Source of the DNA: Rutstroemia sp. NJR-2017a BVV2
Lineage: Eukaryota; Ascomycota; Leotiomycetes; Helotiales; Rutstroemiaceae
Direction of reading: 5' to 3'
NCBI GenBank assembly: GCA_002946415.1
Contig: NJPS01000003.1
Location: 310,001 to 374,000 of the forward strand
Length of the DNA: 64,000 nt
Position 1 is the first letter of the stretch; every line of letters starts with the position of its first letter. The notes beneath the pieces were generated by a model. That model was not told the origin of the DNA. It searched no databases and saw only the letters and a list, made by a program, of their open reading frames with translations. The position numbers were made by a program, and so were the translations under genes. This document shows positions 12,548 through 22,746 of this stretch, piece after piece.

Positions 12548-13172
12548 ATGTCCCGCCCCTCTTCGCAAGATTGGGGACCTCCAACAAAGAGTGATGGCGC
12601 CAGAAAGCAAATCAAAAAGAAGAGTATTGTCGTCCTTGCCACAAAATGGAAACTCTCATTCGCAGGACCGGTAAAGACAGCAACTGCCCTCGTCATGGGA
12701 GGGGCTAGCGCGGTGATCCTCTCCAGCCGGCTCTCTAGAGCTTTCTTGAACAGGAAGGGAACAGATGGCTGTCAGTGCTAGCATGGAAATTCAACGGCAG
12801 AAGTGAACTGCGTAGCGTCGTGGACAGAGAGGAGGAAGGCAGACCTGCTGCATTTTGGTTGGGATCAAACGCTTCTCGAGTCCTTTGGAGATAGGATGGT
12901 AAGCATGCATCGGATCAATTTTGCACCTGCACGGAAACCGACTCGGTCAATAGAAGAGCCTCATCCATTTCCTCGATCCCCTCCCCCTGCCACTAATGAT
13001 TAAAGAACCTTCACCCCTCCTCCTCCTACTTGGTTCCTGCGCGACGCTGGCATTCGCGGTAACATACCTCAGACATACAAACAGGACGGATCAATACCAA
13101 GAACGGATAATAGGAGGATGGATACTCGTTGCGATACTCGTGGGCTTCATGTCAGACGACGGTCCGATTTAA
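12548..13172 (+). CDS. Small multi-pass membrane protein, unknown
   Basis: Three exons found by splice logic: 12548-12770, 12816-12898 and 12954-13172. Introns of 45 and 55 nt (GTCAGT...GTAG, GTAAGC...ATAG) keep one frame open for 174 aa. The protein starts basic (RKQIKKK), then has three hydrophobic segments: VKTATALVMGGASAVILSS, PLLLLLGSCATLAFAVTYL and IIGGWILVAILVGFMS. A soluble loop lies between the first and second (WTERRKADLLHFGWDQTLLE). I do not recognise the family. A mitochondrial or ER small membrane protein is plausible only as inference. Two independent introns agreeing in phase is the main support; transcript evidence is missing. Confidence 0.5.
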
Positions 13173-13954
13173 GCCATGACGTTGATGCCATGGGCTACTT
13201 TTTTAGCGCTAGTTCTGAGTTCGCTAGTGCATCGTGTGTTGGGCTTGAAGTTGAAGGCGGAGGAGGAAGGATGAACTGACAGCGTCACGCAGGAGCCAAG
13301 GAGGAAGGAGGAACAGAGCGTGTTGCTGTAAGAAAAGAGAAGATAAGAGAGGGAAAAGACGGACACAATCAAGCATACCTTTTGAAGGAGTAGAAAAAAG
13401 GGCGACTCGCTAGGATTGGGTCGTCAAGCTCGAGGTCGTTCAGAGACCTCCCCAAAATGGGCGATGCTGTAGAAGATACCCAGGTCTCGAAAAGAATACT
13501 CGTGGAAAGGCTGATGTTACTTTAAGATTGGATGATCTTCAACAATATCATGTGCCGGGGCTAAATAACTGGGACCGGTCGGTAAAGTGGCACGGCCGGC
13601 ATGCTCACCCTATTCACATGCTTACCAGACATCATTATCTTATAATGAGAGGCCCGAAAAGGCCCCTCACTTCTTCTAGTTAGGGATCCTAAATATTTGC
13701 CCTGCGTAATCTAAAATTAGCCTTTGCTTCTTTCCTCTCCAAGCTTTTTACCTTATATAACAGAGAGGTATATCTCCATAGGTAATTTTCGATTTAATAG
13801 TGAGAGATCTAACTTCTTTAGGCATAGCTAAATCGTTTGAAGGATTACTATCGAAAATATCATGCCCTGTTGAGTTAGCTCTCCTCCGCTCGTATTTTCT
13901 CAAACCTGTTGATCACAAGTGTCATGTTTAACACCTTGCATCGTCCGTTACTGC
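13173..13954. other. Upstream region of the HET gene, cut off by a retrotransposon
   Basis: No coding frame is recognised. Because the element at 13955-16026 is flanked by a perfect 5-bp duplication, this stretch was originally directly upstream of the HET gene at 16056 and probably carries its old promoter. Confidence 0.5.
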
Positions 13955-14097
13955 TGTTGGAAATAGGCTTAGTAATACCCTAAACGAAGGTACTACCTTA
14001 CAGTAATGCATAGTGGGCATATCTATAGAAGAATACACTCAATAATACCACTACTACAACTACTGATTTAACCCTGCCGATTGCCCATATTCCAACA
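13955..14097 (+). repeat. Left LTR of gag-only element
   Basis: 143 bp beginning TGTTGGAAATAGG and ending TTCCAACA. It differs from the right LTR at about seven sites, all transitions. Confidence 0.9.
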
Positions 14098-14189
14098 GGT
14101 TATACCCCCGGTATAGCGCTAATCCATTCTAGTTGATATAGTGATTAAAATCATCGAGAAAGCGATAAAATTGACTTCAAGCCGATAAG

Positions 14190-15242
14190 ATGGAACTCAA
14201 AGAATTCACAACTAAAAGTGGCTCTAGTATTCCGATATTTAATAGAGAGAACTATACAGACTAGCAGAGTACCTGTAGGCTAGCTCTCGTCGCCGAAGAT
14301 ATATAGAGAATTGTTGCTGGCCTGGAGAAGGAGCCCGACTTTGGAGTAAATCCAATAGCTTTATAACAAAAGCGGTTGAAGGATTATAAAGAACAGAGGG
14401 GAAAAGGAATATCGATTCTAAATAGTTCTATCAATCCTATCCAAAGAGAAAAGCTTATAGACTTTACAGATATAGCTGATATTGTAGGAATATAGAATAT
14501 ACTCAAAGCCTCAGATTGTATTACAGATGCTTTATTTGTAGGCAATATTCGTACCGAGTTCAGAGAGTCGATATTCTGTCTAAGAGAAATAATAATCCGC
14601 GGATTTGTAGATAGACTTCTTTACCTCAAGTGCTAAGTCGAGAACAATAAGTATAGAATCATAGATACGGAGGTAATAGATCAACTTATGTATCATATAC
14701 CTATAGAGCAGCAGTAGCAAGTAAGCAAGTGTCTCTGCCCCTCTTAGGATCATATACTCGAGAAAGCTATTATCGAACTACAGTCGAACGAAAGACCTAA
14801 AGAGCCAGCAAAGATATATATAACTAGGAAGCCACAACCACACCAAACTTCGCGAGAACGATAAGTCGCTTATTATGATAAAGAATATCCTGTTAAAGAA
14901 TATACTGATTCTTCTGAGTAACCTTCTCGAAAGTGTGCCTATTCGCAAAGGGAGGAGAGCGGAAGAGATAAGAATCGTTATTGGTTTTATAGTAAGAATA
15001 GCTATTATCAACAATAGTATAAGAAATACCTAGTAGTATAAAAGAAAGTGTAAAAGGATAGCTTTGCTTCAGAGGATTCAGACAACTCTGAGTCAGAGGA
15101 TTCGAGCTCTACAGAAGAGAGACCGAAGAGAAAGAAAAAGAAGAAGAGCAAAAGATCCGACCGCAGAACTAATAGAAATAGTAAAGCGAAATATACTGTT
15201 ACCAACTACGTAGTTGAGGAGGATTATCAGGGCTCAGTTTGA
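14190..15242 (+). pseudogene. Gag of the gag-only LTR element
   Basis: From ATG at 14190 to TGA at 15240-15242 one frame (350 codons) is kept without indels, interrupted only by point stops that RIP-type C-to-T changes can explain. The start (MELKEFTTKSG..., then NRENYTD) fits a copia-type Gag. The middle holds FVGNIRTEFRESIF. The C-terminal part is rich in Lys/Ser/Glu (SEDSDNSESEDSSSTEERPK). A clear CCHC zinc knuckle is not preserved. The product would be a capsid-like protein. Confidence 0.75.
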
Positions 15243-15347
15243 GATTTAGTTTGATTGATTTAAGGGTATATATAGTATAGTATCTCAGCTCTCTTTCTAA
15301 GGATATATGCAACGGTATGATATCTCAGTTAGGTTCCAAGGATATAT

Positions 15348-15560
15348 TGTAAGAGGCTCAAAGTGAGAATACATGCATCCCAATAGCACGTGCAGCAGGA
15401 GATCTAGGTGTACGAAAGAATCACTTCAACGTAGAGAGTCAAAAAGGTGGTAAAACAGTCAGTGGTCTCTTTAATTAAGCTGGGGAGAGCATCTCCTTAT
15501 ATGACAAAACCAGGCCGTAGTGGCTGGAGCTAGACTAAAAAGGGTGGCTAAAGCCCCACA
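15348..15560 (+). mobile_element. 213-bp solo-LTR-like repeat, copy B
   Basis: Begins TGTAAGAGGC and ends GCCCCACA, flanked by ATAT on both sides. It is the inverted partner of 9591-9803 and sits in the non-coding part of the gag-only element, so it inserted after that element or travelled with it. Confidence 0.7.
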
Positions 15561-15883
15561 ATATACAAGGTATAGTATCTCAAATCAGATCAGATCGGAT
15601 TATTTGAGTTGAAGAATTATTGCATTGAGTAAGCAGAGATCGAAGCCGAATTGATAAGGTTGTTAGAGGCACTCTTGTACTGCAATATAGCAATGTAGCT
15701 GTAGAGATGCTGAACTCCACTGGAGATATAGGCACTATGACTTATGATAAGTCGTTGTAGGAGTTAACAAGGCTTAGATATTGGATACTTACTTTTAGGC
15801 GGATGCATTTATAAAGCTGAGGATCTGGGAATAGCCTCAAACTATTTCCTTTGGGTGTTGGCCAGTATTGACCAATAGGCGGA

Positions 15884-16026
15884 TATTGGAAATAGGCTTA
15901 GTAATACCCTAAACGAAGGTGCCACCTTACAGTAATACATAGTGGGCACATCCATAGAAGAATATACTCAATAATACCACTACTACAACTACTGATTTAA
16001 CCCTGCCGATTGCCCATATTCCAACA
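15884..16026 (+). repeat. Right LTR of gag-only element
   Basis: 143 bp beginning TATTGGAAATAGG (TG changed to TA) and ending TTCCAACA, directly followed by the target duplication ACTGC. Confidence 0.9.
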
Positions 16027-16055
16027 ACTGCTCACACCAAAAATCAGGACATAAA

Positions 16056-18603
16056 ATGCATCGACTCGCCCGCATCAAAAACGCCCTTCACCTTTCCAAA
16101 AACACCAGTAATGATAAAAGGCCTGACTCCCCACCCTTACCCCAACTCGCCCTCCTAAACATCTGGAACTTCAATTTCAATAGCAACGGCGTAGCCGGAG
16201 GGTACACCTGTACCCTACCCTCCCCCACCACCTGCGGTCTCTGTCACCATTTCCTCTCCCCCTCATTCATCTACCAACTCTTCGCGAGAAAATTCATTGT
16301 TGTGGGCCAAACGACCGATTTATTCGCATGGAGTCGGGCTTCAGAATGCGCACTGTGCACGTATCTTTGTGTGAAAATTGTTGATGCTACAAAGGGACAG
16401 ATACCGCTTGATGCGCAGGTGATTGTGAGGTGGAATACGAGGGATACGGCGGTCGAAGGGGGGAGGAGGGATGATGTTGGGAGTTGGGAGTTTGAACTTT
16501 TTAGTTTGAATATGATGAGAGAGCCAGCGTCCAAGGCTTGGAATACGCTGTTGGATGCTGGAGTGAGGAAGGTATGTGGAAATTTTCTCTTTTGAAAAGG
16601 TAGTTTATGGGATAATTTCTTGCTTATGAGATAATAAATCTAATTGAGAAGTATTCCCAGATCAGAAAATGGGCTATTCCATGACGACGCGGCCCGCAAA
16701 ACTAGATATCGGTGCCCCGGCAGCATTTGAGAGAGCTAAAAGCTGGCTCGACGAATGCATGCATTCACACACAAAATGCCAGCGCATTTCCCCTGCTTCA
16801 TCAGAATTACCCACTCGAGTCTTGGAAATTTCAAGCGTGGGAAAGAATGAGGTTCTTTCCATCCGCCTCTATCCAAACACCACGAAAGAAGTAGCCCCCT
16901 ATGCAGCACTAAGTTATGTCTGGGGCGGTCCCCAAGCTTTCCGCACTCTTCAATCCAACATCGCCTTCCGAAATTCCCAAATCTCTCTCTCCACACTCCC
17001 ACAGACAATCAAAGACGCGGTATTCTGCGCACATAAACTAGGTTTGAAATACTTATGGGTGGATAGCTTATGTATTATTCAAGATATTATCGAGGATCGG
17101 GAGAGGGAAGTTGCACATATGGCGCAGATTTACAAGAATGCTTTGGTGACGATCTCTGCTGTGGGAGCAAAAGATTGTCACCAAGGGTTTCTGGAAACCG
17201 AGGGGAGAGCGACAATCCATGATCTGAGAAAACAATCGTTCAAGATTAAGGAGTGGATTGAAACTGAAAGGTAAGCACGCTTTCCCTTTTATATAAAAAA
17301 AATGCATTTTCTGACATAAACTACTAAGCGGCAGCAAGGCCACCACCATCTCCTGGGATGACCTCTCAGTATGGAACTCCCAACTATCTACCATCTACCT
17401 TGCCCCTCCCAGCCGTCACGCCCGAAGAAGGCGCCGCATCAGGAAGCCTCCCAATAAAAGACCTGCTAACCGCTCACTCAATCACCGAATAAGTAATCGG
17501 TTCCCGCGGCTGGATTTTCCAAGACTCCTGGCTCTCACCACGAACGCTTAGCTATGGATCATCCCAACTCCTCTTCAAATGCCACACCTACATCCAATCT
17601 GACGGTGGCCTCCCCCTTCTAAATCCAGCTACGATTCCTGGGACGATTACCTCGCCGACACCAACGGGCGCCTTTTAAACAAATATTGCATCCAAGTGAC
17701 GCCCGAGAGAACCAAAGGAATCTACGCATTTGCCTGGCGCGAAATCGTGGCGGAAATCTCACGTCGCAACCTCACCATCGCAGGCGACAAACTCTCCCCC
17801 CTCGCGGGAATCGCGCAAGAAATCACCCTCCAAACCGGGTACGCGTACCTCGCTGGCCTCTGGCGCGAAACACTCCTACACGACCTCTCCTGGCATCAAT
17901 CACCCACCTTCCAACCCGAAAAAGACACTCCATCGCTCAACTGGACGCAAGCGCGCCACTGCTCCTCCTGGACCTGGATAAAAACAGATGGGCCCATTTC
18001 CTTCTCACACGCGGAGCACACCTCCTGCGAAGTTCTGCGCGCCGAAATCGTGCAGCAAGAAATGGAGATGGACCCTGAAAATCCCCAGCAGGAAAAGCTG
18101 TCTGTCGGCGGTCCGCTCCGCCTTCGCGCCCCCATCCCCGCGCTCCATTGATGGAAACGCTTCCGCACTTCCAGATCGCCCGGAGAGAAACACTACACAA
18201 GGCATTCGCCAACACCATCTTCCCTGACGGCTGATTGGAGACGAATCCCTATCTGGGTTACCCCCACACCCCTACGTATGATGAGAATGGCAGGGTTGAC
18301 GTGATTGTACCGCCTACACTGCGCTTCTTGGAACTTAGCTATGGGAAATCGGATGGAGTGCAAAATATAGCAGCAGAATCTAGGGGGTTGGCGATCATGC
18401 CGTTAGAGAGGTCAGAGACGGAAGGAGTGTATAGGAGGATAGGGTTTTCTGTTGTTGTGTTGGAGGAGGATATAGAGTGGAAAGGGAAAGGTTTGAGGAA
18501 TATGAGGATGGTTCCGGGATATGGGGTGGATAATGTGAGAGCTGCGGCTTTTGGGGTGAGGTTGAGGGAAGGTTTGAGGATTGAGGAGGTTACTATTGTT
18601 TAG
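16056..18603 (+). pseudogene. HET-domain (heterokaryon incompatibility) pseudogene
   Basis: Exon 1 is 16056-16571; a 94-nt intron leads to 16666-17270, then a 64-nt intron to 17335. The HET core is clear: YAALSYVWGG, LPQTIKDAV, LGLKYLWVDSLCIIQD, MAQIYKNALVTISA. Downstream the reading breaks: a frame change near 17400, stop TAA at 17490-17492 just before VIGSRGWIFQDSWLSPRTL, another frame change near 17630, then a long open part (FAWREIVAEISRRNLTIAGDK, YLAGLWRETLL) and stop TGA at 18232-18234 before the last segment (GVYRRIGF). Intact HET proteins trigger cell death when unlike strains fuse. This copy has at least four breaks and cannot make a full protein. A gag-only retrotransposon lies 29 bp before its ATG. 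Confidence 0.88.
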
Positions 18604-18676
18604 ACAAGATGGGATGATAATATTGAACAGTGAAACACAATAGTTCCCAAACACTATATTCCCTCAGAGTTAGTAT

Positions 18677-18975
18677 TGTTATGATGAATGCAGAACATGT
18701 GACTTAGGGACCTTAGGCTCAATGGTTGGGACCAACTATAATAGAACCCTTAGTCATATGTAGTATATGACCCAGGCTGCTTAGCAGTGAAGCACTATAG
18801 AGCACCTAGCTCAATACTACTCAGTAGTGAGCCTTAGTGAGCAACATAACACAAAGGTCTATATATACAGTATATATTCCTTAGTATATAGAGCTTCGTG
18901 CTCAACTTTCAATTACAACTTATTTACCTACTATTACCTTTTATTGACCGATTCCCTATGTGACTATTTTCAACA
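18677..18975 (+). mobile_element. Solo LTR-like repeat with internal TATA box
   Basis: It begins TGTTATGATGAATGCAG and ends ATTTTCAACA, so ends are TGTT/AACA, with TATATATACAG and TATATATTCC near 18860-18890 as in LTR promoters. A 9-bp direct repeat GTTAGTATT occurs at 18669-18677 and 19011-19019, but the latter lies 36 bp beyond the AACA end, so the right boundary is uncertain (18975 or 19011). Confidence 0.55.
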
Positions 18976-19763
18976 ATAAACCTACGATAATACTATCAAT
19001 CCCGCTAACCGTTAGTATTCCGCGATCCTAACCACTTCCACGTGACTCAGAAGACAGGCATTCGTAACATTAGTTGAACGTTTAGGTGAGGTTTTTGCGT
19101 CTGGCAAAGGTATAGCTCACGATCTCACTAACTTAGTTCACGCGCGAGGGCTGTAGTCGATAGAGAAACGAATACTATATAGATCCCGCAAATCGCAACA
19201 AATGTGGGAGTATCCCAACCGATCCTTCTTAAGCAATCCGTGTCACTTCTCTGGGGTGAGTATCTTGGGTTTCGGAAGTATTGTATTGTTTCTATTTCCC
19301 CAAACCTCCTCACCGTGTCCCCAATCATAATATAGGGATGGAACGGCGACGCTATATGCCTAGTAAACAGAATACATGCGATAAATAAGGGCCTCCAACT
19401 AATAACGTTCATTTACAACCTAATTACGAAGAACTTTTTTCGTGTACTCGAGGAAGCTGGGTTGTAGCCACACCCTGCGAAAACTCTGCGAGGGTGCTAC
19501 TACTTGGAGTTCAACTATACTTTTCTCTTCTAGGCTCGTTATATGTAACTACTGCTACGGAACTAGCGCTTTTACTTGCAGATTCTGATTCCGCTGTAGA
19601 AGTGGAGTGGTTTGATTTACATTTCAAGTATCAGGATTTGGAACTGAATCTCCAACTTTTATATACTTAGGGCAACTTGAGAGGATTTTAAATTAATTTA
19701 TAAAGGGATTATATCTTAATGCTTATTAGTTTAAATCTTCAATATTGTGGTGGGGAAAGTTGA
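18976..19763. other. Low-information stretch, one doubtful ORF
   Basis: A 94-aa minus-strand frame (19412-19128, ATG start) has a hydrophobic segment (TFVAICGIYIVFVSLSTTAL) but no family match that I recognise. The region is otherwise AT-rich and may be transposon debris. Confidence 0.35.
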
Positions 19764-19844
19764 TCTCAAATTACTGTTTTTGATAATATTCGCAAAGCTG
19801 ACGGGCGGAATAAGGGCGTCAAGCCGACACAACTCGAGTTCAAA

Positions 19845-20453
19845 ATGACACAGGAGATCTCAGATAATCTTGAAGTTACTTCAATATGGGAACCTCGCCC
19901 TGGGAAGGTTCTACGAAGCTATTATATCGATACACTCGCGAAGCAATACTCCAAACTTGGTATTCCGTATCTCACCGCCGCAATTGAGCTCAGTCTTATA
20001 CTTGTGGATGACAAGCCAGCTGCCGTAGCTGCATGACTTGATCAGGGCCTTGAACAACAGAATATTGTCGTCAACAGATGCCTTGTACAACTAGGGGCAA
20101 CAACTGAAGAACTCGGGGCACACTATGAATCTAGCTATGTATCTATGATTATCTCTCTCAACCATATGGTGAAAAAAGAAATTGGTCTTCCGGGTTATGA
20201 AATGTATACTAAAGCTCTTCGACGCCCTGACATCATCTGTCTTTGGCTTCTGTTGGAGGCCCGGGGCCAACCAGAACCGTCATGGTGGAACAATTTATCA
20301 GATATCATATCATATCGACATGACGAGAATGCATGTCTGGACAAGAAATACCAAGACTCTACGGCGAAATTACTAGGACTCACAGGGTGGCCTGCCCGTT
20401 TCGAGGACGGTATATGGAGCGGAGAGATCAGGACCGGTTCAGAAGTTGAGTAA
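19845..20453 (+). pseudogene. Unknown 202-codon ORF with one in-frame TGA
   Basis: One frame is open from about 19764 and, counted from ATG at 19845, runs to 20453 with a single stop TGA at 20034-20036 (GCA TGA CTT). The codon could be CGA changed to TGA, a RIP-type transition. Both halves look like natural protein: before the stop LRSYYIDTLAKQYSKLGIPY, after it MVKKEIGLPGYEMYTKALRR and LGLTGWPARFEDGIW. There is no signal peptide or membrane segment, and I do not recognise the family. Readthrough or an undetected intron would be alternatives to a nonsense mutation. Confidence 0.55.
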
Positions 20454-21597
20454 ACTAGGAAACAGTTGCAGCTGAATACCTCCACAGATTCTGTACAAAG
20501 TTAAAGTGCTATACTTGTTACTTTACTTGTGAAATGCAAATTACAACCCAAAGGCACAACAGTGGTTCCGAAGAATTGTGTCAGAATTGGGATGGATTTA
20601 AAAGTATATGCATAAGTGTTGATTAATCAAGACTACAAAATCTATAGGCGCTCAATATGAGGTTTTTATCCCGCTGAATGACTAAGCACTTCTGACAAAT
20701 TGACTCGTATAAGCAGTAGTGGCGGCCACGAGTTCTTCTCGAATAGTCCCACTTCTGGGGAGATAGTCTGCTCCGAGTTGACTTGGTTTACAATAGTCGG
20801 TATAAGGAAAACGGGTTCTGAGGTTATAAAAGTGATCGTGGCCGGCTTGGTGTATATACAAAGTGGTTCTAACACGGAGCTCAAAAGGTTGAATCGTGTT
20901 ACCTATTGACCGAACAAGTACAAGTACAGAGGATATTATACTTAAGTACCATTCTTCAGAGGTTCCTAACCACCGCACTGAGGTTTGTGGGCGATGCCCC
21001 TCTTACAAGCGTTCCCGCTTTCATCAACGGCCTCCTTACCCCCGATTCCGGTGTGATCGGGGACCCAGCATATCTTGATATTGTAAGTTTGCAACACCTT
21101 CAAGCAATTGATAAAGGCCTGCTGCTGCAACAGGTGGGCTTGCTAGGTACCAGATAAAGGCGGTACTGTGGATACGGAGCTATAGGCCCGCCGAGGATAG
21201 GGATATCGGAACTGCATCGTTCTCAGTGGTAATGATATGTAGGTTCATTCGCTCAAGGCTCGTCGGGCTTTCGTTGTGATGTCCAGTGTAGGACTTGTTC
21301 GCAGATACTTCGGACCATCGCACATGCTAAACCTGCAATCCAACTTCCCACATCCACCGCAGATCATAATGATTGTTTCGCACATATTGCGTTCTCCCGT
21401 CATCTTGTAGTTCGAGTTGAAATCTGATCTTAAGGGAAGAGAGGTATTGGGCCCACAAGACCACCCGGCACCGCCACCGCGGATGTTCGCCCAGCTTCAG
21501 ATTCAGGTCTCGAGTACTAGAAAAGCGAGAAGTTGGGAACGCTTGATCGTTTAAAGTTGATAAGTATTGGGAACGCCCTTTTATCGATGCGCGAGGA
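20454..21597. other. Intergenic stretch with weak ORFs
   Basis: Frames at 20700-20909 and 20906-21157 (plus) lack ATG starts or known domains. The second contains a plausible-looking segment (TSVPAFINGLLTPDSGVIGD) that might be a gene remnant, but I cannot assign it. Confidence 0.35.
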
Positions 21598-22254
21598 TTA
21601 TTTCGTGGTGGGCAAGTTCTTCTTCAACTTTGCAATCCGCGCACTCCGACGAGGTGGAGACGATTTGGAAATGGTTCTCGGAGGTTGTATCTTGACTTGT
21701 TGCGGATCCCTTCTTGAGTGGTTGTTCCCCAGCGTTTCCTTGTTGTTCTTCCTCTTGTTGTTCTTCTTCTTCTTATTGTTTGTTTGGTTTTTGAGAGCTG
21801 TTTCGACTAGAACAGGCAGACAATGTGCCATGAAAGCCTTGAAATTGTAGATGGAATGATTGCAAACGCCGGCGCGAAATATTTCTTCGAGCTCCCTATT
21901 GAAGTGAAATAAACTATCGCCTTTAAGACCGAAGGTGAATTTCGCATCATGGTACTCACGATCGAGACGAGCACCTTTTGTATTGATACGACTCTCGAGC
22001 TCTTGCTCGATTTCGGTAATTTCACTGCAGTTAGGAGCAATCTCATCGATGAGATGGAAAAAGGTCAAATCGTCCATTATAGGGATATTCTGATGATTGT
22101 ATCGTATATTTAAATCATGCGCTACGTCGCGAGGAAGACTTTGAGGCAAGTCGAAGAACTGGGTCCCCGCGGGATCGATGGGAGTGAGTGATAAGGGCGG
22201 TTGGGTAAGGAAACTTTCATGTTCGGTGGTTATGTTGTTGTTATTGCAGTTCAT
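21598..22254 (-). CDS. Hypothetical protein with basic C-terminal tail
   Basis: Intron-free minus-strand frame of 218 aa starting at ATG 22254. The N-terminal half is acidic and mixed (MDDLTFFHLIDEIAPNCSEI, EIEQELESRINTKGARL). A middle block (KFTFGLKGDSLFHFNRELEE) may be a folded domain. The C-terminus is Lys/Asn/Arg-rich and ends PPRRSARIAKLKKN, a pattern common in nuclear or DNA-binding tails. No domain is recognised and no homology can be claimed. The Asn/Lys repeats are partly encoded by low-complexity DNA around 21740-21780. Confidence 0.55.
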   Translation of the reverse strand: MNCNNNNITTEHESFLTQPPLSLTPIDPAGTQFFDLPQSLPRDVAHDLNIRYNHQNIPIMDDLTFFHLIDEIAPNCSEITEIEQELESRINTKGARLDREYHDAKFTFGLKGDSLFHFNRELEEIFRAGVCNHSIYNFKAFMAHCLPVLVETALKNQTNNKKKKNNKRKNNKETLGNNHSRRDPQQVKIQPPRTISKSSPPRRSARIAKLKKNLPTTK

Positions 22255-22746
22255 GGTGATGTTTCTTAAAGTGATTGACGGTTGAATTTGAACTGATGGA
22301 GAAACAAATGTGTGGCTATCATCAACACAGTACTAAACCTCTCCACTCCAGACTTGGACAGTGCCATAGTGGCAACCGGACCAATGCGCACCATCGAGCC
22401 AATGCAATGCTGCGGAAAAGTAACGGTTGGATCCAGGACCTGTGTAGCAGCGGGGTTAAAGAATAGACTGTTCTCGACCCTGCACAAGACCTTTTGAGTC
22501 TGGGTGCGATGAAAATCGAGATCAATGACAGGCCACGGCAGGCTTCCACGTCTACTCTCCCTTACTTGTACACACCATCTTGTATTTTTATTTGTGCACC
22601 AGTTGTATCATATATGTACGCAGAGAGCGGAGCTGAAAGCCTAGTAGCTTCTCCATTTTGGACATTTTACGATCATATATTCATTATCTTCTACAACAAA
22701 CGAAGTTTGTTGTAGAAAGTATCATTACTGTATCTCCTCAATTCAA
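22255..22746. other. Divergent intergenic region
   Basis: Lies between the minus-strand gene starting at 22254 and the plus-strand kinase starting at 22747, so it likely holds both promoters. No gene is recognised; it contains the hairpin at 22689-22717. Confidence 0.45.
22689..22717 (+). promoter_or_regulatory. Perfect 13-bp inverted repeat in the kinase 5' leader
   Basis: TTCTACAACAAAC (22689-22701), loop GAA, GTTTGTTGTAGAA (22705-22717). The arms match at all 13 positions, 29 bp before the kinase ATG. In RNA it would form a stable hairpin close to the start codon; as DNA it could be a dyad site. Confidence 0.6.

Larger units (their letters stand above)
13955..16026 (+). mobile_element. 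Gag-only LTR retrotransposon
   Basis: 143-bp LTRs at both ends (TGTTGGAA...TTCCAACA) are flanked by target duplication ACTGC at 13950-13954 and 16027-16031. Directly after the left LTR comes GGTTATA.CCCCGG, a likely primer-binding site resembling that of Copia-1. A single gag reading frame (14190-15242) follows, then about 640 bp without coding. There is no protease, integrase, reverse transcriptase or RNase H anywhere inside. One 213-bp solo-LTR-like repeat is nested at 15348-15560, so the element itself is about 1.86 kb. It must be mobilised in trans. Confidence 0.9.

Noticed and set aside
17068..18218. Several 80-110-aa minus-strand ORFs opposite the HET gene
   Set aside because: Antisense shadows; the plus strand carries the recognisable HET motifs.
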